A DNA stretch of 64,000 bases from Sthenelais limicola (taxonomy: Eukaryota > Annelida > Polychaeta > Phyllodocida > Sigalionidae): contig OW804094.1 in NCBI GenBank assembly GCA_942159475.1, positions 22,915,323 through 22,979,322 of the forward strand, read 5' to 3'. The translations under genes and the position numbers were made by a program. Numbering within the stretch: the stretch's first letter is position 1; every line of letters starts with the position of its first letter. Under the pieces are notes generated by a model. The model saw nothing but the letters and a program-made list of their open reading frames with translations. It did no database searches and was not told the DNA's origin. This document shows positions 31,654 to 42,826 of this stretch, piece by piece.

Positions 31654-32180
31654 ATATATACTTTACACATATCTCTTTTACCAAAAGATATCATACCAAA
31701 TTAATTTTATATAAAGCCCAGTAAAAAAACGGACAAAACATCCTCCAAAACCTTGTTCAAATAACTTTTAGATGCGTTAGAAGAGAACGGAAAAAACAGT
31801 TTTCCTAAACTAGGCATTGGTAACGAGAGAATTTGTTCTCTCTGATCCAAAGCCATAGCAAAGGACGAGAATAAAAACAAAAGAACGAAACATAATTGAA
31901 AAAATCTGTAATCTTTGATGTCATGAGTTAACATGGTGCATTAATACACTAGAATTCCAAGCAACATTAAAATAAATATCAAATTCAAATGCACTAAGAA
32001 TGGAGTGAATCCAGTGCCTAAGGGCATTGAATGGTAACGTCAGGAAGCCAATGTAATCTCTCAAAGTGTGACAGACAGGGGGCTAGTGGCTAATTATAGA
32101 CCCATAATCATGCAGTAATTACTAGCCCCAAGGTGGAGGAGGATACCTAGGGTACTGAGCGTGAAGGGCGTTTGGCTAAT
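31654..32180. other. unassigned, with decayed block shared with 47.15 kb
   Basis: 31715-31800 on the plus strand (AAGCCCAGTAAAAAAACGG..ATCCTCCAAAACCTTG) resembles 47150-47255. Both could be traces of one old coding repeat. Confidence 0.4.
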
Positions 32181-32415
32181 GGGTCAGACTTTCAGAAAAT
32201 GTACAATTCACCTTCGCCAATCTTCTCAAACAACCCAAATTCCAGACGAAAATAAAGTTCAAAATACAGTTCAACCTAGCCAAACAGATTGCTAGAATCA
32301 ATGCAATGTCAAATATACTCGAATTTACCTAGTATTGACCAAATTTCAGTCTAATTTAGCAGAATTTACTAAATGTATACGGCTGCCAATTGTACATTTT
32401 CTGAAAATCTGACCC
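32181..32415 (-). mobile_element. MITE family A with TAAT duplication
   Basis: TAAT at 32177-32180 and 32416-32419; both termini intact. Confidence 0.94.
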
Positions 32416-32651
32416 TAATACTGACTAATCATAACGCTTCCCAACCATGTTATTTGACATAGAATAAATCATTTTGATTTGAGCAAAAATAAGGCATTAT
32501 CAAAACAATAAAAACTTTTTTGTTAAAAATCAGAAAGTGACTTTATCTGTCTACATCGATGAGAAAACAAATGCAGGGTCTACTTCCTGGCCGGAAATAT
32601 TACCTACTCTTCTTTTGATTTTTAGTTTTATTACATTATTATTATCACAAT
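32416..32651. other. unassigned
   Basis: AT-rich, nothing recognised. Confidence 0.4.
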
Positions 32652-32980
32652 AGGGGATGTGCATGTCTCACTGCGCATGTCTACTGCAGTGCATGCCGGG
32701 ATGGATTCTGATGAAATCTGACATATAAATATTTAGCAATATTTTATCGAAAATTGCAACAATGTTTTCACCAATATCATAGCTTTTATGAATGATCTAT
32801 GAAAACCAAATGCATGATGGGAAAGATGGGGACTTGTGTTATGGAAACATGTATAATACATGGATATTGACATTAGAGCATAGATAAATAATCCATGTTT
32901 TCTATAGATTTTACACTGTACCAGTCCCATAATTCAATGCGAATCTAGATTCAAAATGGCGGCTATGCAACTCCCCTATT
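32652..32980 (+). mobile_element. MITE family C, uninterrupted reference copy
   Basis: About 330 bp, from AATAGGGGATGTGCATGTC to GGCTATGCAACTCCCCTATT. Contains CCAAATGCATGATGGGAAAG and TTCAAAATGGCGGCTATGC. No open frame of note. Confidence 0.88.
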
Positions 32981-33496
32981 ATCAACTGTGTAATTATGTT
33001 AAAATATGAATATAGAAATTATGATCCGAGTCTAAATGAAATATTCAATGCATATAAATTGGATAAATTATTAGCTATAAAAACAAATAAATTGTATACT
33101 ATTGTGTAAGATAATGTCCAGGTTACTGCCGAAAATATGGAGAAATCTATGGAAAGTGGGACCCATACATATCAATAGTTCGGGGTTTCGGCCCAAAACT
33201 ATTTAATTCGGCTGAAAAAGTCCGAACATTTCCGACAAAATTATTTCTCGGTCGCAATTCTCCGTTTCCTAGCCGAAAAACAAAATTGAAATCCCCGAAA
33301 AAAAAAAATTCCGCTTGAGGAATGACTGGCCTTATCTAATCAGGGTTGATACATTGGCATCCACTAATGTACCCACCTGTTAATAATGTACCTGCGAAAT
33401 CTTGTTCTAATTCCCTCTATAAAATACAGGTTACATTTTATAAGAATTACATGTGTGAGAGAAAAAGAATCCACAAAATCCACAAAATTTACCTAT
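32981..33496. other. unassigned
   Basis: No recognised gene. 33180-33320 is a divergent AT-rich stretch with repeated CCGAA/CGGxxG words. Confidence 0.4.
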
Positions 33497-33600
33497 GGGT
33501 CAGGCTTTCAGAAAATGCACAATCAACAGTTCTACACATCTATCAATTTCTGCTATATCAGAGTGAAAAATGATGAATTCTGAGTGTATTTTCTATTTGT
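33497..33600 (+). mobile_element. MITE family A, left fragment
   Basis: GGGTCAGGCTTTCAGAAAATGCAC onward. It stops after about 100 bp, where the LINE fragment starts. Confidence 0.72.
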
Positions 33601-33605
33601 AATGA

Positions 33606-33959
33606 TCATTAAAATCTCTTCACAAATCTCTTCAAAATGCTGCTCTGAAAATAATTCTCGGTCTCCCAACGCTGACAAATACAGTACAAATACACAACTA
33701 GCTTAATATACCCTCATTAAAGAATAGAAGAGAGTCACATTTTCTAGACCTCGCGTACTTACGATCGAGGAAAGTGGAAAATACTGATAATAGGAAAATA
33801 AACATTCAAGGGTTAGCAAAAGGAAAGAAATTAATAGTTTCACACCCTAAAAATGAGATATTTAAAAGATCATATATATACTGTCTGACAACGTTATGGA
33901 ATGGTTTGCCAGTTGAAGCCCAAATATTGGACAATAGAAGGAATTTAGACGTTACCTAA
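33606..33959 (+). pseudogene. C-terminal fragment of a LINE reverse transcriptase
   Basis: In one frame it reads SLQNAALKIILGLPTLTNT.., then a stop codon, LNIPSLKNRRE.., and later HPKNEIFKRSYIYCLTTLWNGLPVE, ending at TAA. The LQN.ALK.I.G, L.I..L..RR and F.RS.....LWN.LP pattern is characteristic of the end of non-LTR retrotransposon ORF2 proteins (CR1/Jockey-like). The internal stop and missing catalytic part make it dead. Identification is from motif pattern only. Confidence 0.7.
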
Positions 33960-34628
33960 GTCAAGAATACACTGTCAATTTTGACCAATATTTACAAGGT
34001 GAGAGCAGTCAGAGTTAAAGATATATGCGGGTGTCAACGCCCACGCCACCTAGCGGCTCCTATTTTTCTTTGAAATATTTCATTATCCTCATAACTTGAG
34101 ATGTATTTGTTATGGAACGCCATTGGGTCATTTATTCAGTATTTCTTGATATCTGAAAATGATTTCTTGATATCTGAAATTGATTTCTTGATATCTGAAA
34201 ATGATTTTTAGATATCAAAAAATCCATTTCAGATATCAAGAAATCATTTTCAGATATCAAGAAATGAATTCTTGATATCTAAAATAATTACAGATATCCG
34301 AAAATGATTTATTGATATCTGAAAATGATTTATTGATATCTGAAAATGATTTATTGATATCTGAAAATGATTTATTGATATCTGAAAATGATTTTTAGAT
34401 ATCAATAAATCAATTTCAGATATCAAGAAATCATTTTCAGATATCAAAAACACCTTGTAAAATAGATTGCAAAGAAACCCATTTCTTGATATCAAGAATT
34501 GACTTCTTGATATCGATAAATCATTTTTTGATATCAAAAAATGATTTCTTGATATCAAGAAATGGTTCATGCAAATACATTTGAAGGAAAGAAACATTTT
34601 CTTGCTATCCTCATTGTTACAACCAACC

Positions 34629-34680
34629 TATGGAACGCCATTGGGTCATTTATTCAGTATTTTTTGATATCTGAAAATGG
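34629..34680 (+). repeat. internal second copy of the foldback terminus
   Basis: CTATGGAACGCCATTGGGTC followed by ATTTATTCAGTATTTTTTGATATC repeats the outer end at 34110, suggesting a nested or partially duplicated element. Confidence 0.8.
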
Positions 34681-35204
34681 ATCAACTCATTTATTGATAT
34701 CAATAAATGCTTTTTTGATATCAATAAATGCAATTCTTGATATCTGAAAATGAATTGTTGATATCTGAAAATCAATTCTTGATATCTGAAAATCACTTCT
34801 TGATATCAATAAATGCATTTTTGATATCAAGAAATACTGCCATTATTGATATCAAAAATTGAATTCTTGATATCAATAATAGGATTTATGGATATCAAGA
34901 ATTGCATTTATTGATATCAAAAAAGCATATCTTGATATCAATAATTCAATTTCAGAATACAACTAAGCTCTCAACTTAATCAAAAATGACTTTTGGATAT
35001 CAAAAAATGCCTTTTCGGATATCAAGAATTGCATTATAGATATCCGAAAAGGCATTTTTAGATATCCGAAATGCAATTCTTGATATCTAAAAGTCCATTT
35101 ATTGATATCCAAAAAGGCATTTTTTGATATCAAGAAATCTATGCAAATTAGGTGAGTTGAGTGACACAACGTTCATTTGCATTGAATTTCAGATATCTAA
35201 AAGT

Positions 35205-35865
35205 CTCTGAAAATGATTTATTGATATCTGAAAATAATTTTCAGATATCCATAAGTCATTTTCAGATATCCGAAAATCATTTTCAGATATCCATAAATCA
35301 TTTTCAGATATCTGAAAATCATTTTCAGATATCCATAAATCATTTTCAGATATCCATAAATCATTTTCAGATATCTGAAAATCATTTTCAGATATCCATA
35401 AATCATTTTCAGATATCCATAAATCATTTTCAGATATCCATAAATCATTTTCAGATATCAATAAATCATTTTCAGATATCAATAAATCATTTTCAGATAT
35501 CCGAAAATCATTTTCAGATATCCATAAATCATTTTCAGATATCCATAAATCATTTTCAGATATCTGAAAATCATTTTCAGATATCCATAAATCATTTTCA
35601 GATATCCATAAATCATTTTCAGATATCCATAAATCATTTTCAGATATCAATAAATCATTTTCAGATATCAATAAATCATTTTCAGATATCTGAAAATCAT
35701 TTTCAGATATCAATAAATCATTTTCAGATATCAATAAATCATTTTCAGATATCTGAAAATGATTTTCAGATATCCATAAATCATTTTCAGATATCTGAAA
35801 ATCATTTTCAGATATCAATAAATCATTTTCAGATATCAATAAATCATTTTCAGATATCTGAAATT
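35205..35865 (+). repeat. 21-bp tandem array (TTTCAGATATCCATAAATCAT)
   Basis: About 30 units of 21 bp, CAGATATC + CATAAATCATTTT with TGAAAATCATTTT and AATAAATCATTTT variants. Every unit contains GATATC, and many junctions form TTTTCAGATATCTGAAAA palindromes. The period is a multiple of three with no stops, so both strands stay open for 200 or more codons; this is not a protein gene. Confidence 0.92.
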
Positions 35866-35964
35866 CAAAGGGTATGGCAAGCCATTTGTGTAATAATTAG
35901 GCATTTGTGTAATAATTAGACTGTTTATCGCTTGATAAACACTGTTTGTCAACCTAAAACACTG

Positions 35965-36835
35965 TTTTTCAAGTCGGTGGTGGGCAACCGGCAAGTGGGC
36001 AGGCAACCAGCAAGTGGGTGGGAAATCGGGTAAGTTGTCACGTAACCATTAAGTGGGTGGGCAACCTGGTGGGCAACCGGCAAGTGGGTGGGCAACCGGG
36101 TAAGTTGTCAGGCAACCAGCAAGTGGTGGGCAACCGTGTAAGTGGTCAGGCAACCATTAAATGGGTGGGCAACCGGGCGGGCAACCGGCAAGTGGGTGGG
36201 CAACCGGGTAAGTTGTCAGGCAACCATTAAATGGGTGGGCAACCGGGCGGGCAACCGGCAAGTGGGTGGGCAACCGGGTAAGTGGTCAGGCAACCATTAA
36301 ATGGGTGGGCAACCGGGCGGGCAACCGGCAAGTGGGTGGGCAACCGGGTAAGTGGTCAGGCAACCATTAAATGGGTGGGCAACCGGGCGGGCAACCGGCA
36401 AGTGGGTGGGCAACCAGCAAGTGGGTGGGCAACCGGGTAAGTGGTCAGGCAACCATTAAATGGGTGGGCAACCGGGCGGGCAACCGGCAAGTGGGCGGGC
36501 AACCGGGTAAGTTGTCAGGCAACCAGCAAGTGGGCAGGCAACCGGCAAGTGGGTGGGCAACCGGGAAAGTTATCAGGCAACCAGCAAGTGGGCGGGCAAC
36601 CGGCAAGTTGGTGGGCAACCGGGTAAGTTGTCAGGCAACCAGCAAGTGGGTGGGCAACCAGCAAGTGGGTGGGCAACCGGGTAAGTGGTCAGGCAACCAT
36701 TAAATGGGTGGGCAACCATTAAGTGGGCGGGCAACCTGGTGGGCAACCAGCAAGTGGGTGGGCAACCGGGTAAGTGGTCAGGCAACCATCAAGTGGGTGG
36801 GCAACCTGGTGGGCAACTGGCAAGTGGGTGTGTTT
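35965..36835 (+). repeat. GGGCAACC minisatellite with 70-bp higher-order unit
   Basis: Short GTGGGTGGGCAACCGG-type words organised in a 70-bp repeat (GTCAGGCAACCATTAAATGG..CAAGTGGGTGGGCAACC), clearest at 36145-36425 and loosening on either side. G-rich on the plus strand and compositionally unlike its AT-rich surroundings. Confidence 0.92.
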
Positions 36836-37770
36836 TCTGCTGCTCATTTGCATAGACTTTTGGATATCTAAAGTCAATTCTTGATATCAATAAAGATGGC
36901 TACTTGGCTAAGGCTCATTTGCATTGAATTTCAGATATCCATAATTCAAGGGGCGTGTCTTCTGCTGCTCATTTGCATAGACTTTTAGATATCAATAAAG
37001 ATGGCTACTTCTCTAAGGCTCATTTGCATTGAATTTCAGATATCTAAAACTCAAGGGGCATGTTTTCTGCTGCTCATTTGCATAGACTTTTAGATATCAA
37101 TAAAGATGGCTACTTCTCTAAGGCTCATTTGCATTGAATTTCAGATATCTAAAATTCAGTGGGCGTTTTTTCTGCTGCTCATTTGCATAGACTTTTAGAT
37201 ATCAATAAAGATGGCTACTTCTCTAAGGCTCATTTGCATTGAATTTCAGATATCTAAAATTCAGTGGGCGTTTTTTCTGCTGCTCATTTGCATAGACTTT
37301 TAGATATCAATAAAGATGGCTACTTCTCTAAGGCTCATTTGCATTGAATTTCAGATATCTAAAACTCAAGGGGCATGTTTTCTGCTGCTCATTTGCATAG
37401 ACTTTTAGATATCTAAAAGTCAATTCTTGATATCAATAAAGATGGCTACTTCTCTAAGGCTCATTTGCATTGAATTTCAGATATCTAAAATTCAGTGGGC
37501 GTTTTTTCTGCTGCTCATTTGCATAGACTTTTAGATATCAATAAAGATGGCTACTTCTCTAAGGCTCATTTGCATTGAATTTCAGATATCTAAAACTCAA
37601 GAGGTGTGTCTTCTGCTGCTCATTTGCATAGACTTTTAGATATCTAAAAGTCAATTCTTGATATCAATAAAAATGGCTACTTCTCTAAGGCTCATTTGCA
37701 TTGAATTTCAGATATCTAAAATTCAGTGGGCGTTTTTTCTGCTGCTCATTTGCATAGACTTTTGGATATC
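36835..37770 (+). repeat. 105-bp tandem array carrying paired octamer motifs
   Basis: About nine units of 105 bp, some lengthened to about 123 by an extra GATATC spacer. Each unit holds CTGCTGCTCATTTGCATAGAC, ATATCAATAAAGATGGCTAC and AGGCTCATTTGCATTGAATTTC. The octamer ATTTGCAT occurs twice per unit. Confidence 0.92.
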
Positions 37771-38436
37771 AAAAAATTGACTTTTGGATATCTAAAAATC
37801 AATTCTTGATATCAATAAATGATTTCAAGATCATTTACAGATATCAAAAAATGATTTATTGATATCCGAAATTCAAATTATAAGGTTGGTTGTAACAATG
37901 AGGATTGCAAGAAAATGTTTCTTACCCTAAAATGTATATGCATGAAGCATTTCTTGATATCAAGAAATCATTTTTTGATATCCAAAAATGATTTATAGAT
38001 ATCAAGAATTGAATTCTTGATATCAAGAAATGGGTTTCTTTGCAATCTATTTTACAAGGTGTTTTTGATATCTGAAAATGATTTCTTGATATCTGAAAAT
38101 GATTTATAGATATCTAAAAATCATTTTCAGATATCTAAAAATCATTTTCAGATATCTAAAAATCATTTTCAGATATCCATAATTCATTTTCAGATATCCA
38201 TAAATCAGTTCAGATATCCATAAATCATTTTCAGATATCAATAAATCATTTTCAGATATCTGTAATTATTTTAGATATCAAGAATTGATTTATGGATATC
38301 TAAAATTGATTTTTGGATATCTGAAAATGATTTATTGATATCTGAAAATGATTTTCAGATATCAATAAATCATTTTTAGATATCAATAAATACTGAATAA
38401 ATGACCCAATGGCGTTCCATAAGTTTCATCTAACCA

Positions 38437-38702
38437 TACATGCATTGCTCTGAAAACAACGTATCTAGAGTGATTTATGCATAGTGCATATTTCACTAGT
38501 GATTTACGTGGGGTTGTCATGGCAACCAATCTGTTTTTTTTACTAAGATTGCCAGTAAAATTCAAATTCATGACTCAATCTGTTTCTATTTTCATGATTG
38601 AAAGCATGTATAATAAATCTGTTTCAGTCGCTTAGAATATTACTACGCAACTGGTGCAATATTCACGCTCCTTCAACCAACTCGTTAGTTAACCTGTATT
38701 TA
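38437..38702 (+). mobile_element. dispersed repeat D
   Basis: Matches 59041-59337 (GCATTGCTCTGAAAACAAC, TTTCACTAGTGATTTACxTG, TCGTTAGTTAACCTGTATTTA). It begins 14 bp outside the foldback end. Nature unknown. Confidence 0.75.
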
Positions 38703-39375
38703 TAGTCATTCATTGCATAACAAATAGAAAAAATCTCTTCTCTACCCTTATCTTATTCCTAATTTCTTTTATTGATAAAGGTACTGGTATGGACTATCTA
38801 TTATCATTATAATATTTTTATTCCAAATCAATATCATTGCAGTTACATATTCGAAAAATATCAGAATAGTCAAGCTTCAACAAGAAATTTACCAAATTTG
38901 TTCTTGGATTCTTCAAAAATGTTTAAAAACAATTAGAAAAACTTTCACTGACTGTCATGATTTGAACAACGCGCAGGTGTTTGTTTTTATATACATCTAT
39001 CATAGGTGCCTATGTTTTAATTATCGATATACCCATATCTCATGTTAGTTTTAAACTATTATTAAATTTATGTGAACATATTGTCATTAAAAATCTTTTG
39101 AAGCTGTAAAATAGATAGAAATCATTAGAAATCAGCGAATTCTGAGAATACTGTACTTGTACATAATGTTTTGTCTGAATAAAAACAAATCTTAAATACA
39201 AATACCAATTAACCTGGAAACAAATATGCACAGCTATCCTATGGTAGAATGCGTATAATATGGATGACCCCCATGACCCCCCTTAACCTTGGACCCTGGA
39301 GTCAATGGTATCTGCTCACCCTGGAGGAGATATGGGCGTGGTAGATGTAAGGAGGAGGACAAAGCGAGCACAAGC
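38703..39375 (+). other. retroposon tail, otherwise unassigned
   Basis: 39135-39200 (GAGAATACTGTACTTGTACATAATG..CTGAATAAAAAC) matches 5630-5689. The rest shows no gene. Confidence 0.45.
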
Positions 39376-39610
39376 GGGTGCAGTTTCCAGAAAATGTACA
39401 ATTCACCTTCACCAATCCTCTCAAAAAACCCAAATTTCAGACGAAAATAAAGTTCAAAATACAGTTCAACATCACCAACTAGATTTGTTTAATCAAAGCA
39501 ATATCAAATATATTCAGATTATACATAGTATTTACCATTTACAGCCAAATTTAGCAGAATTTACTAAATGTGTAGCTCTGCCGATTGTGCAATTTTTGAC
39601 GATCTGACCC
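39376..39610 (-). mobile_element. MITE family A, full length
   Basis: Diverged termini (GGGTGCAGTTTCCAGAAAAT; TTTTTGACGATCTGACCC). No matching flank. Confidence 0.85.
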
Positions 39611-39794
39611 GAGTACTTACTGATTGAGACTATTCAGCTCTTCCACTCACTCCCTCCTCCAATCAACACCTCTGGATCTTTCAGCTCTTCCACTCACTCC
39701 CTCCTCCAATCAACACCTCTGCCCCCATCAACGCTACTTAAACCTTACTATCCAATAGCATTCCGTGTTTGAGATGGTATTAGATAAAAGCCAA

Positions 39795-40020
39795 ATATCA
39801 AATGTATAACTGGTCCTGGGTAAGACCTTAAAGTGCCTGGTCCTGGGTGGGACCTTAAAGTGCCTTTCTGTCTCTTTTCTCTGTCTCTCTCTCCCTTCTT
39901 CTCTATCTCTATTTCCTGGGTATGATCATAAACTGCCTCCCTCTCAGCTCTCCCGCCCTTGATATAACACTTCAAAGTGTTGATAAGGGCGTAAAGTAAC
40001 CAATCTCACTCACTCACTCA
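39795..40020 (-). mobile_element. dispersed repeat E, long copy
   Basis: Includes the TCCTGGGT..ACCTTAAAGTGCC direct repeats (twice), a CT-rich segment (39865-39915), CTCAGCTCTCCCGCCCTTGATATAACACTTC and AATCTCACTCACTCACTC. The central CGCCCTTGATATAACACTT pairs with AAGTGTTGATAAGGGCG to form a hairpin. Confidence 0.78.
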
Positions 40021-40206
40021 AATGTATAATTCTTATCCTTGATGTGATTCGATATATTAGTTATGATTTTGATGTTTCAATGCTTGTGACAAATAGATTT
40101 AATGTGAAAAGGTAATAAATATATATTCGGTAAATTATATTGTGCAGAATGAGCTAACTTGAGACATTTGTATCTACCCCCGGAATAAAACTTAAGATCT
40201 ATATAA

Positions 40207-40441
40207 GGGTCAGATTTTCAGAAAATGTACAATTCAACTTCACCAATCCTCTCAAATAACCCATATTTGAGACAGAAATGAGCTTCAAAATGCAGTTTAA
40301 CATAACAAAACAGATATTTTATAACAATGTAATACCAAATATACTCAGATATACCCGGTATTTATCATTTTCCAGCCTGATTTAGCAGAATTCTCTAAAT
40401 GTATACAGCTGCCAATTGTACATTTTCTGAAAATCTGACCC
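40207..40441 (-). mobile_element. MITE family A, full length
   Basis: Flanks ATAA and ATGA, one mismatch. Confidence 0.9.
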
Positions 40442-40605
40442 ATGAAGTGTATTTATTTATCCTAGATGTAACTTGGGAAAAATGTGTCATGACTTCAGCA
40501 ATAAAATTCGATTTGCAAAAAAAAAATTCATCAGTATGCATAGGTGCATAGGAACATAAAAAAATAAAATAAAAAATGTTTATAATTCTTGGACTCTGAT
40601 TAAGT

Positions 40606-40839
40606 GGGTCAGATTTTCAGAAAATGTACAATTCAACTTCGCCAATTTCTCAAATAACCCCAAATTTAGGACAAAAATGAAGTTTAAAACTCAGTTCAAC
40701 CTAACGAAACAGATTGCTAGAATCAATGCAATGCCGAATATGCTCGAATTCACCTAGTATTGACCAAATTGCACCATAATTTAGCAGAATTTACTAAATG
40801 TGTACAGCTGCCAATTGTGCATCTTCTGAAAATCTGACT
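40606..40839 (-). mobile_element. MITE family A with AAGT duplication
   Basis: AAGT at 40602-40605 and 40840-40843. The last base of the right terminus is changed (CTGACT). Confidence 0.88.
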
Positions 40840-41057
40840 AAGTAGTGTGCAGAGTGCAAAAGGTAACAGAAAAGCTGCCCGAAATGTTAATTTTGTTGAG
40901 TATTGTGCGGACGATGCACTAGGTAAGAAAGTAAGACAGTTTGAAAACATGAAAATACCAAAAAATGTTTAAAATATAAAGGGTTCATGTGACCAAGCCT
41001 TAGAATTGTAAGAGCCTCGACGGCAGGATACGGAGAATACAACCTTTAAAAAAGAAT

Positions 41058-41404
41058 TTGAGATTTTGGGAATTTGAGATGTCATCATATTTGAAAATAA
41101 TAGATCAACCCGATTCTAATAAATATTTCTAGATTTTAAGTTTGATATTTTTATTTTGAACAAACAAGCAAACTTTGCCTCCGGGGGCAATAAGTACTAA
41201 AGTAACTAAATATACTCCATATGAGGACCTTTAAAATGAAAGGATATATTGCATACATTTTCCTGAATTTTGATACACCGATTGATATAACTATAGGTAA
41301 TAAACTCCCGAAAGATCAAAAGATTTCAATCAAGGGATCTTGTAAAATAAACACTTTGAAGAATATCATTTCGATTTATGACTCATTTTTCTGAAACACA
41401 TCAC
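41058..41404 (-). mobile_element. MITE family B, left end lost
   Basis: Starts within the body at GAATTTGAGATGTCATCATATTTG and keeps the right terminus CTGAAACACATCAC, followed by ATTT. The body runs inverted relative to 29428-29836, as it also does at 57574 and 61473. Confidence 0.75.
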
Positions 41405-41454
41405 ATTTCTTGTTGAGGCTTGGTTGTACCTTGCAGTTGGCGGTACAAGGGACA

Positions 41455-41674
41455 TCGAAATTCAGAAAATGTACAATTCAACTCCGCCAATCTTCTTAAA
41501 TGGCCCAAATTAATAATTCAAAATACAGTTCAACCTAACCAAACAGGTTGCTATAATCAATGCGATGCCAAATATACTCGACTTTACCTAGTATTGACCA
41601 AATTGCAGCCTAATTTAGCAGAATTTACTGAATGTGTACAGCTGCCAATTGTACATTTTCTGAAAATCTGACCC
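41455..41674 (-). mobile_element. MITE family A, left end lost
   Basis: Starts at AAATTCAGAAAATGTACAATTC; the right terminus is intact. Confidence 0.82.
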
Positions 41675-41825
41675 ACATGCTTACTGCTGGTTAAAAGTAG
41701 AATAGAAATGTCTTCCCCTAAATCTAAACAAACTCAATCCATTGACAGATCACGATTTTCAATTAAGTTTCTGGTAGCTGGTATTAGGAACGTATAATGG
41801 GCCTGTGATTCAGGAAATGTACATG

Positions 41826-41880
41826 GCTAAGATCTTCAGAAAATGTACAATTCGCCTTCACTAATTCTTTCAAATAATAT
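41826..41880 (-). mobile_element. MITE family A, left fragment
   Basis: CTAAGATCTTCAGAAAATG..TTCACTAATTCTTTCAAATAAT, cut off by the next copy. Confidence 0.7.
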
Positions 41881-41884
41881 ATAT

Positions 41885-42113
41885 GGGTCAAGTCTTCAGT
41901 AAAATTGGCCTTCACCAAACCACTTAAATAATCCAAATCTAAGACGAAAATCAGGTTCAAAATTCAGTTCAACATAACCAGACAGATTCATTGAATGAAT
42001 GCAATGCAGAAAACACTGAGATACACCTAGTATTTATCGATTTTCACTCTAATTAAGGAGAATTTGATAGATGTGTAGAACTGTAGATTGTGCATTTTCT
42101 GAAAATCTGACCC
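41885..42113 (-). mobile_element. MITE family A, full length
   Basis: GGGTCAAGTCTTCAGTAAAAT lacks part of the inner left end. The right terminus is intact and followed by ACGT. Confidence 0.83.
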
Positions 42114-42477
42114 ACGTATACATGTTAGCAAAGAAAGAGTTAGTTTACCCATGTTTGGTAACCCTGGATTATAGGAGGATCCTTTACTGGCAAAACAGCT
42201 ATAATTTAATATAAGGTTTCAGTACTATGCCAGGCCCTGGATGTTAAACAATGACCAAATTAGCCAATTTTCTAGAGGAGAGAGGGCCACCCATGGTAAG
42301 GAGGCCTCATGGGGAGAGCCAGTGGTTAGATTATCCTAAAACCACAAGCAATGTCCTCCTCAAAGTTAGAGTATGGAAAAAAACTTTTAATTTTGTTTAA
42401 CTATTATAAGAGATTTCCCGTGTAAGTGTAATGGTTGGAAGGTTAATATTTTTGCAAAAATCGTGAGTACATATTCG
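42114..42477. other. unassigned
   Basis: No recognised gene or repeat. Confidence 0.4.
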
Positions 42478-42528
42478 AGTAGATTGGTGAAGACGAATTG
42501 TACATTCTCTGGCAATTTCACCCATTAT
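42478..42528 (+). mobile_element. MITE family A, right-end fragment
   Basis: GAGTAGATTGGTGAAGACGAATTGTAC then the variant end TCTGGCAATTTCACCC. Confidence 0.7.
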
Positions 42529-42826
42529 ATATCTCACTCTATACAGGGTCTTCCATAGCCTACACATACAACTCGATCCTTTTCAATGATATCATTATTT
42601 ATTGTTTTCTATAGGGAAACGTATTCGGGGGTAAACTTAATTTTCGCAGATGTTGTATCAAAAGGTATGAAATTTAATATCTGTTAAAAGCAAGAGTAGC
42701 CAAAACCATTCACATTTTGTTCCTAAATGTGCAGACATAGTCGGAATAAAAGGAAAGAAATGTAACAAGAACTATATATAAAGAAATAAGCGTTGAAACT
42801 GAACAAATGGGAACCAGGCAACAACT

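Larger units (their letters stand above)
34110..38422. mobile_element. GATATC-rich foldback-like element
   Basis: Bounded by the inverted terminal sequence TTATGGAACGCCATTGGGTC.. (34110 onward) and its complement ending at 38422. The inverted arms extend to about 34110-34628 and 37883-38422, since ACAAGGTGTTTTTGATATC and the GGTTGTAACAATGAGGAT phrase appear on both sides in opposite orientation. Nearly all sequence is short spacers punctuated by GATATC, with three tandem arrays inside. An extra copy of the terminal sequence lies at 34629-34670. If the ends are TGGAACGCC, the duplication is TA; otherwise none is clear. No transposase is encoded, so it would be non-autonomous. Confidence 0.75.

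Noticed and set aside
35161..35919. 252-codon plus-strand and 216-codon minus-strand open frames
   Set aside because: Both arise from a 21-bp tandem repeat with no stop in any unit; mirror-image openness on the two strands argues against a protein gene.
36018..36785. Open frames of Gly/Gln/Asn/Arg-rich repeats
   Set aside because: They are translations of the GGGCAACC minisatellite.
34110..38422. CRISPR-like regularly spaced GATATC repeats
   Set aside because: The repeats are too short, spacers are themselves repeated, and the context is eukaryotic.
41826..42113. Nested A-in-A insertion like that at 4094-4490
   Set aside because: The left fragment does not resume after the second copy, so nesting cannot be shown; truncation is the safer reading.
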